A program made the position numbers and the translations under genes. A stretch of 64,000 nucleotides of DNA, taken from Juglans regia. Lineage: Eukaryota > Streptophyta > Magnoliopsida > Fagales > Juglandaceae. Positions 36,238 to 47,062 of the stretch are shown in pieces. The notes under the pieces were generated by a model. It worked only from the letters and a program-made list of their open reading frames with translations. It had not been told where the DNA came from and made no database searches. The stretch's first letter is position 1, and each line of letters begins with the position of its first letter. The DNA is taken from positions 16,630,640-16,694,639 of the forward strand of contig NC_049915.1 of assembly GCF_001411555.2 (NCBI RefSeq), given 5' to 3'.

Positions 36238-36699
36238 ATGAAAATATTATCTTGGAATGTCCGTGAGCTTGGGAACCCACAGGGCATTTGTATCCTCTGC
36301 GATTTAGTGAAGAGGGAAGTTCCCAACATATTGTTTCTCCAAGAAACAAGATTGAAAGCACGTGAATTAGAGGTAAGCAAATTTAAATTGGGTTTTGCGA
36401 ATTGTTTAGTTGTGGATTATTGCAGTAGGAAAGGGGTTTGGCCTTATTTTGGGGGAGGGATGTTTCTCTTTTTATTATCAATTATTCTCAGTTTCATATT
36501 CATGTTGTTGTGGAAGCTGTTAAAGGGAGTTTGTCTTGGTTTTTAACGAGATTTTATGGTTCTCCTGAGGCTAGTAATCGACATAGAACATGGGATTTGT
36601 TAAGAACTTTATGTTGTAGTCAGGGGCCTCATGGTATTGGGAGATTTCAATAAGATTTTACATCAACATGAAAAATGGGAGGGTCGACCTAGACCCGAG
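36238..36699 (+). pseudogene. LINE endonuclease N-terminal part
   Basis: MKILSWNVRELGNPQGICIL starts ORF2. PNILFLQETRLKARELEVSK includes the catalytic Glu of the AP-endonuclease fold. A frame change follows, and the segment ends with GDFNKILHQHEKWEGRPRPE at the edge of the TRIM. The distal endonuclease and all reverse transcriptase that should follow are absent. Confidence 0.82.
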
Positions 36700-37050
36700 T
36701 GTGATACCCCATATGATATGGATAAGGGTAGGTGGTGTATGGGTTCCCACATTACTTAAGAATGAGAAGTTCTTGCTCTTTATAAGGTTTCAATGGGGCT
36801 CCAATTGCATCATTGACTAGTCTTTTTAGAGTATAGGCCATGTGGTTTGGGCCTTCTATTGGGGCGTTAGAAATTGTATCAGAGCCTATCCCAACCAAAA
36901 ATGTGGAACTTGAGCCATACCACCTATAATGGACAGGCCTGACGAGGACGTCAGGAATTTAAGGGGGGTAAATTGTGATCCAATTGCATCATTGACTAGT
37001 CCTTTTAGATTATAGGCCATGTGATTTGGGCATTCCATTGGGGCGTTACA
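36700..37050 (+). mobile_element. TRIM-type mini LTR retrotransposon
   Basis: The 5' LTR 36700-36871 (TGTGATACCCC...TTGGGGCGTTAGA) is followed by a primer-binding-like TTGTATCAGAGCC. A roughly 100-bp interior ends in the polypurine tract AAGGGGGGTAAAT. The 3' LTR 36974-37050 starts TGTGAT, lacks about 95 internal bases, and matches from CCAATTGCATCATTGACTAG to TTGGGGCGTTACA. There is no coding capacity. The flanks show no target duplication (CCCGAG / AAGACG) and come from distant parts of the LINE. Confidence 0.85.
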
Positions 37051-37065
37051 AAGACGGATTCACTA

Positions 37066-39220
37066 GGTTAGTTGGAGTAAAATGTGTGAGAGTAAGACGA
37101 GAGAGGGAATGGGTTTTAAAGATCTAAGAACTTTCAATCTTGCTCTTCTAGTAAAGCAAGACTGGAGGTTATTACAAGATGAGAGTTCACTAATCCATAA
37201 ACTGTTGAAGGCTAGATGTTTCTCAAAATTTAGTTTTTTGGAAGCTACTTTGGGGTATAGTCCATCCTATACATGGAGCATTTGGGAGGCTAAGAAGTGG
37301 TTAATGGAGGGTTGTAGATGGCGTATTGGGGACGGTAAATCAACTCATTTATGGACTGAACAGTGGCTGCCAGGATACAGTTTTTTGCTCTAGGTACATC
37401 CTCTTGATGTTCAAAACAGGGAAGAGTTTATGGCTTCAATAATTGATTAAACAACAGGGTGGTGGAACATTGAGAAGATTCGATCTCTCTTCAATCCAAG
37501 AGGTGTGTCAAAAATTCTTAAAGTGGTCATTTTTCCGAGAAGTGTATCAGATAATGGACATGGAAATATGAGAGAAATGGTCAATTCTTGGTTAGGAGCT
37601 GCTATAGGAACATCTGGGTACATCAAAGGTGTTCAGGTACTGAAACTTCAGATATGGTTAGACAGCAAAAGGTGTGGAAGGCTTTATGGAAACGCAGGTT
37701 CCTAACAAGATTAGAGTTTTTGCCTGGCATGTTTGTAGAGATCAGGGTCTTCCAACAAAGAATAATTTGGTTCAAAAATTTGTTAATAATGATGGCATGT
37801 GCAGTCTTTCCTCTAATCTTCAAGAAGACTTGCATCATGCTCTAATTAGTTGCCCTCAAATCATATAGTATTGGAAAGAATTTTTGCCTTTTGTTTCTGC
37901 TTTTAATGGCTACAAAGTGTTTGATATAGCTCTTAAACTGATAGAAGGAGGGGAGAGGGACAGCTTAGAGTTACTTTTTGTCTAGCTTGGGTGTTTTAGT
38001 ACAGGAGAAATATATGAGAGTTTGAGCAAGTTAGATTAAGCCCTAGGCATGTGTTTAATCATGCTATAGGTCTTATGTACATTTATAAAGCAGTAATAGA
38101 GAAAAATCAGGTGCAAACCTATGTCCACTTTGGTTGGAAACCAGCCCCAGGGCTAGTCTGAAACTTAATACTAATGGGGCAATGTTCTTGAATTTTCAGA
38201 AAGTTGGGATTGGAATAATTTTGAGAGATGAATGTGGGAAGGTAATAATGGCAGCTAGTAAAGTTGAATTTGAAGTTGAACATCCCGAAGTGATTGAGCT
38301 CTTGGCAGTTTTTCGAGACCTTCAACTAGGGATGCTACGCGCCCCTTATGGGGTTGGGGTTTTCACCCCCATCCCCCTTTCCCGGGATGCGGGGGCGGAT
38401 TCCCAATCCGCCCCGCCTCTTTTCACTTAAAAAAAATACTACATTTATTTTATTTATAAATATAAAAGTAATTAAAAATATATTTTTAAATCCAAATTAT
38501 AAATTTAAATTTTGTAAATATGAATATAATTTAAAAATTATCTAATTTTTAAATTTGCTAGTACATATTTTGTATAAATTGTAGTGTATTAATTTTTAAA
38601 CTATGTAGTTTTTAAATTTACCAATGCATATTTTGTGAACAAATATAACAAATTGTAATATATATTTATATATACACAATTTGTAAAATATAAATATATA
38701 TTTATGTTTATATATATGTATAATATATATATATATATAAATTGGGGCAGGGGCGGGGGCGGGGGCGGGATGGGGGATATGCGGGGCGAGGTTGGGCCCT
38801 CCCCGTCACCCGCCCCTGCTAGGAGCCCTAGATACAGGGCGGGGGCCCCGCCCCCGCATGGGCGGAGCGGGGTTGCCCACCCCGCCATGCGGGGGCGAAG
38901 CAGAAGCGGAGCGAGGTAGCGGGGGCGGGGCCCCGCTGCCCACCCCTACCTTCAACTGTGTTCCACCATCGGCATCTCTAACATTATTGTTGGCAGTGAC
39001 TGTTTGCTACTATTACAATCCCTTCAACAAAATAATATGGTGGAATCTATTTTAGGTGCTCTATATGCTGCAGTTTGTAGGCTTAAGAGTTGTTTTCATT
39101 CTTGTATCTTTAATCATGTGTATAGGGAGGGGAATATAGCAGCTCATCAGTTTGCCCGTTATGCTTAGAGTGTTGAGAGTATTCAAATGTGATGAGATTG
39201 TGTTACAAATCGACTTCCTT
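37066..39220 (+). pseudogene. LINE zf-RVT and RNase H C-terminal part
   Basis: The reading opens with IHWVSWSKMCES and GMGFKDLRTFNLALLVKQDW, then WRIGDGKSTHLWTEQWLPGY. A zf-RVT-type block follows (NKIRVFAWHVCRDQGLPTKN...HHALISCPQI). RNase H follows (VGIGIILRDECGKVIMAASK, then after the MITE VGSDCLLLLQSLQQNN and REGNIAAHQFARYA). TAG/TGA codons interrupt it at several points (37392, 37866, 39166). Confidence 0.82.
38327..38948. mobile_element. hAT-like MITE, 622 bp, 8-bp target duplication
   Basis: TAGGGATGC...CACCCCTA termini are flanked by CCTTCAAC at 38319-38326 and 38949-38956. Extremely GC-rich ends (GGGGCGGGG blocks, CCGCCCC) enclose an AT-rich centre. Deleting the element and one flank copy joins RNase H coding as RDLQ-LCSTIGISN in one frame, which proves the insertion boundaries. 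Confidence 0.92.
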
Positions 39221-39306
39221 TCTCAAGCCATTTGGCTTGGTGATCAAAGTCTGTAATTGTTATCTCTAATGAAGTTGATAGATTTCTTATTAAAAAAAAA
39301 AAAAAA

Positions 39307-39324
39307 AACTCTATTTTTCATCCC
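39307..39324. repeat. 18-bp target-site duplication, 3' copy (LINE)
   Basis: It is identical to 34712-34729 and lies directly after the A-tract of the LINE. Confidence 0.93.
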
Positions 39325-40210
39325 AATTCCTCCATCCATATGTAGTTTATATTTCCTTTACCTTTCCTTGGATTTTGTCTGTTGTTTCAAGGGTCCGGTC
39401 TAGCTTGGATGAATCTACTCTATAATAATATAGCATTTCCATCTTTTATAACGTATGTAAGAAATATATACTACTGCCTCGTACAAGCCAGGCCGTGGGA
39501 TGGAAGAGTATTCCTTTTTCTTTCTTTCTTTCTTTCTTTCTCCCTACTTGATTCATGAACATATCAGCTGTTTAAGCTTGGTTATAACTTAATTTGTCAA
39601 CATTTTTAATGGCTTTTCAGATACAAAAAGGTCATGTGTCCTGGCTCCTGCGTGGTTAAAATAAGAGCCAAAATTTTGTCTTTTGGAAAAAGACATGCCA
39701 TAATATATTGCATTTTTGTGCTTTCATATATATACAAGTTCTGATGTATATACTGCTCGTTTGAAAAGAGGTAAAAGAGGGATACCATATTATCTGATTC
39801 GCAACCCTTGACATAATTAAAAGATGAAAATAATAATAATATTCTTTGATCTTTTTTGCCACATGAAGCTAATATTCAAGCATAGTCAATCAACTTCTGA
39901 TCTAAAGCTTAGCGTGGAAACTATCACGCAATTACAAATAGTTATTTAAGAATTATACTAACTATCAAGAAAAATATTGTTCTAGATTTGTCATCCCTAG
40001 TCAAATGGATGAAGTGGTAAATTGAAGCTGCTTTCCTACGTCAATGGAAGGTTTCAAAGCAGCTACAATATTGAAGAAAAACCAACATCGTTGAGCACGA
40101 CTACCATGATTAAAAACAAGCAAGTTCCATTTTCCGACAAGATTACAACATCCCAACTCAACCTATCATCTTCCATACATAGCCTGCATTTCCATGCATG
40201 TTGATGTGGT
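39325..40210. other. Intergenic DNA downstream of WOX1
   Basis: Non-coding. A (TTTC)n tract lies at about 39517-39541. The part nearest 40211 should hold the WOX1 3' UTR and polyadenylation site, but no clear AATAAA was assigned. Confidence 0.5.
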
Positions 40211-42253
40211 TTAGTTTTTCAATGGAAGGAACTCAAAAAACTGGAAAGGTGTGAAGTTGGCATTCATGGCTGAATCCGATATCTCAGTTTCTCTGTCGTT
40301 AATGTTGTCGTTGACATCCCTGATGCTCTGAAGAGGGAACAGTTGAAGGGTTTGTGAATCCCCACAGCTATCTTGTTCATTGCTGACACTGTCCAAGAGG
40401 TTATGACTACTTTCTCTGTAGGGTGCCATAAAGATGTTCAGGTCACGAGTCTTAATGAACTTTTGGTCAATTGTTCTTACTGTTGCTGGGGCCTTAGTGG
40501 TCGTAGTAGTAATATTAGAAGTAGCAGCAGATAAAGTAGGGGTGTAAATGAGGTGGGTGGGAGGAGCACAACAAGACGACTGCATCATCTGCAACGTGGC
40601 ATTCGTTTCCACAAAGTTTCTTCTTTGTTGTAATTCTCCTTCATCGAATTGGATCCACCCATCTGTCCTACATTCTGCCAATGCTGCTGCTTTTGCTGAC
40701 TTTTGGACTGAAACAGATTCCTGAAAATCATTATAGACATTCATCACATGAAATCTTCAACTCTGATATTTGATAATTTGTATTATATGTATCTCACAAA
40801 CTGAACTGAAAGTACCAATTTTAATTAATGGGGCACTCCCTAATTTAATCAGCTTAAGATCAAAGTATCACTTGATCTAAAGACCATGGCCTTGGTCCAT
40901 AAGAAGCCAACATAGAGACAGTACCAGTGCACTAGGGTTAGCATTGTCCTTTCAATATCAAGTTGCTCATTTCTATAGAATTTCAAGTGGGTGCCCTAAA
41001 ACTTGCCTAAATGACATGAACAAGCACAAGACCCAAAATCTCAGCTAAGTTTCATAGCAGCATCGATCCCGACAGAAAGGAAGGAATCCAGCTTTTAGGT
41101 CATTTTCATTTCCCAACAAACAAAGCTTTTCTTGGTTCCCTAGCGAATATCTTCCCATACTACTTTTTATTATAAACTCAACATGATCTAGTTCCTAATC
41201 ATATGTAAATGATCCCTGCTTAATTGATTCTTACTGACTTTCTAGAGACTAAAAGCATTCCAAGTTGAAAAGGGAAGGATTAGCCTATGTAGAAAGACAG
41301 AGACAAAGGATGGTAGATATAGACCTCTGCCAGAATACTGCAGTTCGTATAGGGTGCCCAGTTCCTGGTCTGTTCAACTTCAAAGACTGTCTTCATGCAG
41401 CCTGCCCCTGAAGACAAAAAGAAAAACAAAATGAATACAACTTTACATCTCGAAGAACTATCAGAATAGAGAAAAGCAACAAAAATCAAACATCTCTAAC
41501 AAGCCTAGGGAGGGTAAAAAAACACCTCCAACAAATGGAATGGAAGATGCCAGCAAAAAAGCCAGACCTAAACTTCACGTGGCTGTGATCATAATAACAG
41601 TAGAGAGACTAAATTAAGTTAATGATTATACATGCATACCTAATTCTTTCCTCTCTAAGGTTTCAATATCGCAGTGGTGCTCGTCGGAAGCCGATTCCAT
41701 TTGACGACGGCGTTTCTGCCTCTCTCGCGCCTTGTGATTTTGGAACCAGTAGAAAACATTCTTCCCTTCAATCTTACCGTGTCTTCGAAGCTGTGCAGTA
41801 ATATGCTGAATTTGCTCGGCCGAAGGAGTCCGCGTCCCACGTCGATATAATTCTTCCAGTGCCCTCAACTGCTCCGGTGTCGGATTCCACCTTGAGCTCA
41901 CTACAACGGGTGGAGTATTGTAGTCTCTCTTGTTTTGTTCCGCCACATGAGCTGTTGTAACAAAAAAGCATATGAAACACAAACACGGGGATCAGCGCAC
42001 ACACTAGGAAAAAGCATAGTATACGCACAATAAAAAATAAAAAATTTACACAAATGCACGGCAAACACATACTCAGATGGTGACATTGTGAAAAAAAATC
42101 GGTGCCATGAAGACGGCTCAAGCAAGATGGCGTGGTTGTTGAATTGTTGTTGGCAGATAGCAAAGGCCTTGGAATGAGAGGCCGAAGTTTCCGGCCATTG
42201 AATGAATCAGGAAGGTTGAACTCCCCATCATCAGTATAACCCATCATCCACAT
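40211..42253 (-). CDS. WOX1: WOX1-type WUSCHEL-related homeobox transcription factor
   Basis: Minus-strand exons are 42253-42073, 41951-41640, 41407-41325 and 40720-40211. They join in frame with GT/AG introns (121, 232 and 604 bp) to 361 codons. Residues 1-60 hold the WOX1 N-terminus ([39 protein letters not shown]). The WUS-type homeodomain spans about 80-143 ([19 protein letters not shown]...[19 protein letters not shown]). The WUS box TLQLFPL is at 316-322, and the C-terminal FEFLPLKN is also a WOX1 hallmark. Orthologues (AtWOX1, STF, MAEWEST, LAM1) are nuclear repressors driving leaf-blade and petal outgrowth, recruiting TOPLESS through such motifs. AtWOX1 and STF are about 350-360 residues. 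No damage is seen. The start is supported by the conserved N-terminus. A (CT)n tract lies just upstream. Confidence 0.95.
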
Positions 42254-44897
42254 GTTGACAGAACAAAGGCACGAAGGCTCTCTCTCTCTCTCTCTCTGTG
42301 TTCGTAGATCAGAATGAAGGGGTTATAAATGGAGAACTATGCAATGGAACAGGAAGCGTAGGCGAGTAAAGTGGCGCTTTAAATAGATCTCTTACCCTCA
42401 CTTTCACTTGAGGGTATCAAATTTTGATATGATGGCCGATCGAGAAAGAATGGTTTTGGAGTAGTGGAAATGTGGGAAGAGATCAGCATTCAAGGCATTG
42501 CATGGGAGTGGGTTATGAAATAGGAAATAATCATCATGTACCTCATAGGAAGTCGATATATATGATCTACCTCCTAGTCATATGCGTTGATACTTTTAAA
42601 GAGACCTATTGTTGAAAATGGGTTATTATTTTGATCAGCAATGTTGTAGTTGGGCTGAAATAGCAAGTATTTGAGTTTCCCACATTCGAAGATGGGGATT
42701 GATCATTGTAAAAAAAGAGAAAAAGTAGAGAGCTAGACAGGCGATCGAAAAGGAAGAGAGAATGGTGTTGGTTTAATATGGAACAAAGCAGGGAAGACTT
42801 GAGGTTGACTAGGCTATTTAGAGAGATACAGAGGGGAAAAAGGGCGAAGGGGAGGAGAGGGGGAGGGGAGGGTGGTGGGGCTGAGAGCCTGAGATTCTGA
42901 GAGGAAGCAGTGAGAGAGGAGAGGAAACGTGGAATTCTGGGAGGTTTTTGGGAGTAGCGAAAGAAAAACGACGTGACGATCATGAGGGTTATCATAAGCC
43001 TCATCACCCTCTATTTACCCCCAATCTCATTTATGGCTCACCTCACGTCCCGTGCCTTTCATACTTATTCTCAATCCGAACTGCCTCTAGAGGGTGATGA
43101 CGATCTCTCCCTCTTTCTGCCCTTCCTTGCCCTTTTCTCTGTCCATACATACAGTTCATGCACCCTCTCTCTCACGTTCTTCCAAAACAAACAATAAATT
43201 AGCTGTATATATGGATCTTCTGCTGCTGCTTCTCACATTCTGCATTTTACCCTTTCATGCATACGTACTCGACCTCATCTTACATATTCACTAGATCTCT
43301 GATCCAATCCCATCTACTCTCCATTATTGTCGAATAAAAAAAATATTTACTCCTTTTCTAGGTTAAGATCATACGGTAGCTAGCTAGGATGATGTTATAC
43401 CTTTATATGCTATTAAAACAACTGTCTTTGCTTGGAATCTACCTTTCCTGCACTCCCTTTTCTGAATAAATTGAAATTTTTAGGGTTTTTCTTGTTGTTT
43501 TGTCCTTGTCCTGCTACTTGCAGCCATCTCACTTTCCTCCTTCAAAATATATAATCCCTTTGGTCATTATGATGGAATGACTCGATTCTGGAGTGTTATA
43601 CGTAGTGTACGTACCTGGGTGCAGTGAAAGAATTTGAATGCCATAATTGTTTAATTATATCTTTATTGGATAGGGGGCCTAGCTAGCTAGCTAGGCTAGC
43701 TAGGACTACTGCATGCTGAAAGCCTAGCAGTCTATGTCTGTATCTTTGAAATTTCTGTGTGATACATTTTTCCACAAAAGTACGTACCAAGCATTCCCTT
43801 TTTCACTTCAAATAAAATATTAGGAAAAAACGTTTGATGCTTTGAGTCAATTGTTATTAAAATGGAGATTTTGCTTTTAATGAATGCTAAGTTTTGTGTA
43901 AGTTTTTTTTTTTTTTTTTTTAAAGTGAATCTCGAGACTTAAAGAATAATAAATTCTTTTATAGTTTCTGAAGTAGAATTTACTTTTTTACAAAAATAAT
44001 GTATGGAATTTCTACGTGAGATTTGTATAAATTATTTTTTATAAATTAAAGTCGAAATAATATTAGTGAAGTATTTTATTCAAAGAAATTCACAAATTTA
44101 TATGATATATTAAATTATAAAATTATTTTTATTATAAAATATATTTAACATATTATATAAAAGTATGTGATATATGTTTATTTTTCTAATATATATTTGT
44201 ACATATAACAGTACTTCTCTCAATATTATATATTTATATGTTGATGATTAGTACTACGTAATATTCATGTGCTAGTTTAAAGCATAAAGGAATGTTTTCT
44301 CCAAGATTACCGTAGATTGTGCTTTGACTTTACAGATTTCGATACGACTGACTCGAAATTTACCCAGAAAATAAACAAGAGAACCCAAGCCAAATACGGT
44401 ACTAAAAATGCATTGAATTGATGAGGTTTACGTACCTACAGTGAAATGTAATAATGCAGGATGAAGCTAATTAGGACAATCAAATTAAACACGTACGTAC
44501 GTACTGATCGATACCGAGCTGCTGGTGATCAGTGGCAAGCTAGCTAGCTAGATCCACGTACCAACATTTTCTCATAGGAACCGCCTCCTTGTCGATATAT
44601 AGGCTTTTGGTTGGGGCTGCGCATATATCATGTCTCGGCCGTCTCAATCGGCTAGCCTTTTTTCGTTACTGGACAAATTAATTTAAAAATATATATATAT
44701 GTACATAATAGACCAGATCTGGAGTCTCAAGAGAATATGGTTGTCCAAAACAAGGTGAAAGAGGTTAAGAAAATGGGACAGTAGTCATGTAGCGCATGGC
44801 CGCCACCACCTGCAACTGCGGCAAACACACGTTACTACTGGCTTTGGCCTGAAAATGATCGGGTCTGTTGGAGTAGTCTTGGGTAACAATATTTGTG
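42254..44897. other. Upstream region of WOX1 and AT-rich intergenic DNA
   Basis: A (CT)n tract at about 42277-42297 lies in the likely WOX1 leader, and TATTTAAAG (minus strand, about 42377-42385) is a possible TATA element. Purine-rich DNA runs at about 42700-42960. Self-complementary CTAGCTAGCTAG and ACGTACGTACGTAC tracts lie near 43680, 44493 and 44539. A T-run lies at about 43900-43920. Open frames here are compositional, and no gene is supported. Confidence 0.5.
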
Positions 44898-46480
44898 ATG
44901 AGTTTTTTTTTTTTTTTTTTAACCAAGATCTTTGAAAAAATTTTATAAACCACCGAGCATAAGCTATTGGTCTAAATTTATCAAAACTTTTCGGATCTTC
45001 TACCTTAAGAATCAGCACAATATAAAAAGCAGTATAAAAACGAGGTAAAGGGTTACCCGAGAAGAATTCACACGCAGCCTCTACGACATCTTCTTTAACA
45101 AAATCCCAGCAATAAACATAAAAGGCAGAGCCAAAACCATCTGGCCTAGGAGTACTCTCCTTCGGAATTGTTGCCACAGCTGCTACCACTTCCTCGCATG
45201 TTGGAGCATGAACAAGATCCAAATTCTCCTCATGAGAAATCACCGCTGCAATTAAAAAGGATAACTGCCCCTGCTCCACCATATACGACATAGAGAGGAA
45301 TTCCCGAGAATGCTTGGTTGCCCCCTAGTGTATCAGCTCCGGCATCCCCAAGGTAGTACCATCCTCTAGAACCATTTGGGAAATAAATTTTTTCCTCTTA
45401 TGGTTCACACTAGCATGGAAAAACTTAGTATTTTGATCACCCTCCTTCCACCACCTTTTCTTGGCCAATTGTGACATGCAGATTTATTCTCTATTTTCCC
45501 AAATATCCAACTCTGCTTTGGTAATAAGATAATCATTTTCTATTTCCGCATCATAACCATTTTGTAGCTGACACTCTAACATTTATAATCTTTCCTCTAG
45601 CACTTTGATAGTCTAACCCACATGCCCAAAAGTATTCTGATTCCACGTCCTCAGCGCAATCTTCACTTTCCTTAGTTTTTCAAACAGCTTATTAAGCCCA
45701 ACAGATAACACCGGTTCAAGCCCTATCGCCTCAACAAAAGGCTTGAACCTAGCATGATTACACCACATATTCTGAAATCTAAAAGGACGAGGACCATAAC
45801 TTACCTCAAACCACTTAAATCGAATTAGCATAGGATAATGGTCCGAATGTTTCCTCTTCAAATATTCAAAAAAGGCTGACGAATAAGATCTCCCAAATGA
45901 AGAGTTTATTAGTGTTCGATCCAAACGAGCCTAGCTTCTTGTTCGCCCATCATGACCATTACACCAAGACAAACACTTGCCTTCCACTACAAGATCAAAT
46001 AACCCACAGTCATCCAAACACTCATTAAAATCAGCCATGGAGCTCAATGGCCTCGGATTCCCACCAACTCGCTCCCTATCATCTCGAATGATGTTATAAT
46101 CCCCCACTACCACCTAGGGCCCCTCTATACAAACCTGCTTTAAGCTATCCCATAACTCCCTTCTTTCCAACTGATTACATTTAGCATAGACAAATAGCAA
46201 GGAAATTCTCCACACCATTCTTTACCCTCCCAGTGATTATTTTGTTAGACATACACAAGACTTCAAATTCATACGACACACTCCAAAAAACCCATACTTT
46301 ACTTCCCAATTCAGCATTGGTGCAATATTTCGATAGGCCAAGCAACCCGGCCATCCTCTCCATTTTACTAACATCCGGAAAGGGCTCCGAGATCACTACC
46401 AAAGCCGCATTAAATTTCTTCACCAGCCGACACAAACGATTTTTTGACGTGCCTAACCCACGTACGTTCCACACCAACAT
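44898..46480 (-). mobile_element. LINE ORF2 5' portion (endonuclease to start of RT) ending in an A-tract
   Basis: On the minus strand ATG 46480 starts MLVWNVRGLGTSKNRLCRLV. GDYNIIRDDRERVGGNPRPL, HSDHYPMLIRFKWFE and FRFQNMWCNHARF follow. The RT opening is PRPDGFGSAFYVYCWDFVKE, followed by KFRPI. The coding match stops at (V)YKIFSKILV and runs into about 19 A's, with unrelated sequence beyond. Several frameshifts are present. There is no ORF1. This is a partial copy, truncated near the ORF2 start at one side and inside RT at the other. Confidence 0.85.
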
Positions 46481-46500
46481 ATTACCTCATTTTAATATGT

Positions 46501-46580
46501 TATTTGCGATGAAAATGATTATTTACAATGAGAATTACCTCATTTTAATAATAAAAAATTGTTATTTTCATCGTAAATAA
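46501..46580. repeat. Short foldback: TTATTTGCGATGAAAAT inverted
   Basis: 46501-46517 is repeated in inverse orientation at 46564-46580 with one mismatch. ACCTCATTTTAATA is also directly repeated (about 46485 and 46537). A small MITE end just beyond the LINE fragment is likely. Confidence 0.6.
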
Positions 46581-46958
46581 TGAATCATATAGAAAAAAAT
46601 TTCTTGTAGTAAATTCTCTTAATTAATATGGCGCATGTAAAGGTGTGGTGAGTGGAGAATGATCTAAATTGGGTATATATCTAATGCCATAGAAAAAGTG
46701 GGGCAAAGCTACCAATATGGTGATGAGGCAGAAGGGAGATCGAAGAGGAGAAAGAGTAGAAAAACTACCAGAAGAGAGTGAGCAATGCTTCTCCCTTCCT
46801 ACTATGACCTGTCATGAAAGACCTTTGTGAGAGGAGATTTTTATGCAATTCCAATTTCCATATCCCAAGTACTTTACTCTTCCTAAAAAAGAAAAAGAAA
46901 AGAAACATGAATTGCAAAACAAGTACTAATTTTGAATAGATTGTAGGAAGGAAGTGGG
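46581..46958. other. Short intergenic stretch
   Basis: Between the foldback and the palindrome. It contains a purine-rich patch (about 46730-46790) and no coding or element signature that I can name. Confidence 0.4.
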
Positions 46959-47062
46959 TATATATTTACATTTGTAATTATGCTAAGATTTAATTTCTTG
47001 GGATATATATATATATATCCCAAGAAATTAAATCTTAGCATAATTACAAATGTAAATATATA
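46959..47062. repeat. Perfect 104-bp palindrome without spacer
   Basis: Both 52-base arms are exact reverse complements around the centre 47010/47011. The outer part reads TATATATTTACATTTG and the inner part TTGGGATATATAT. It lies immediately before the 5' edge of a 5'-truncated LINE. It can form a cruciform. Exact arms imply a very recent event or an assembly fold-back. Confidence 0.97.

Larger units (their letters stand above)
34730..39306 (+). mobile_element. LINE with poly(A) tail and 18-bp target duplication, itself interrupted
   Basis: ORF1 begins at 34864 (MDECYLNNLYQ). It has the DUF4283-type block (PWSFDKQLVLLKEVDG, FWVHIHCLPLRARNDYVGN) and a complete zinc knuckle CYRCGYLGHGDKDC near 35455-35496. 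ORF2 starts at 36238 (MKILSWNVRELG, FLQETR, then GDFNKILHQHE). A TRIM then occupies 36700-37050, after which ORF2 resumes well beyond the RT: GMGFKDLRTFNLALLVKQDW, zf-RVT (NKIRVFAWHVCRD) and RNase H, the last split by a hAT-like MITE at 38327-38948. An A-tract ends it at about 39306. Stops are scattered, and RT is absent. Confidence 0.9.

Noticed and set aside
36700..37050. Cassandra-type TRIM (5S rRNA in LTR)
   Set aside because: The LTR has no 5S rRNA-like promoter boxes. It is a different TRIM family.
37066..39220. Domesticated RNase H host gene
   Set aside because: Stops, a MITE, LINE context and a target duplication show it is part of a dead LINE.
42606..43007. 133-codon minus-strand ORF upstream of WOX1
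   Set aside because: Low-complexity Ser/Pro/Leu from purine-rich DNA, with no domain and no conserved start context.
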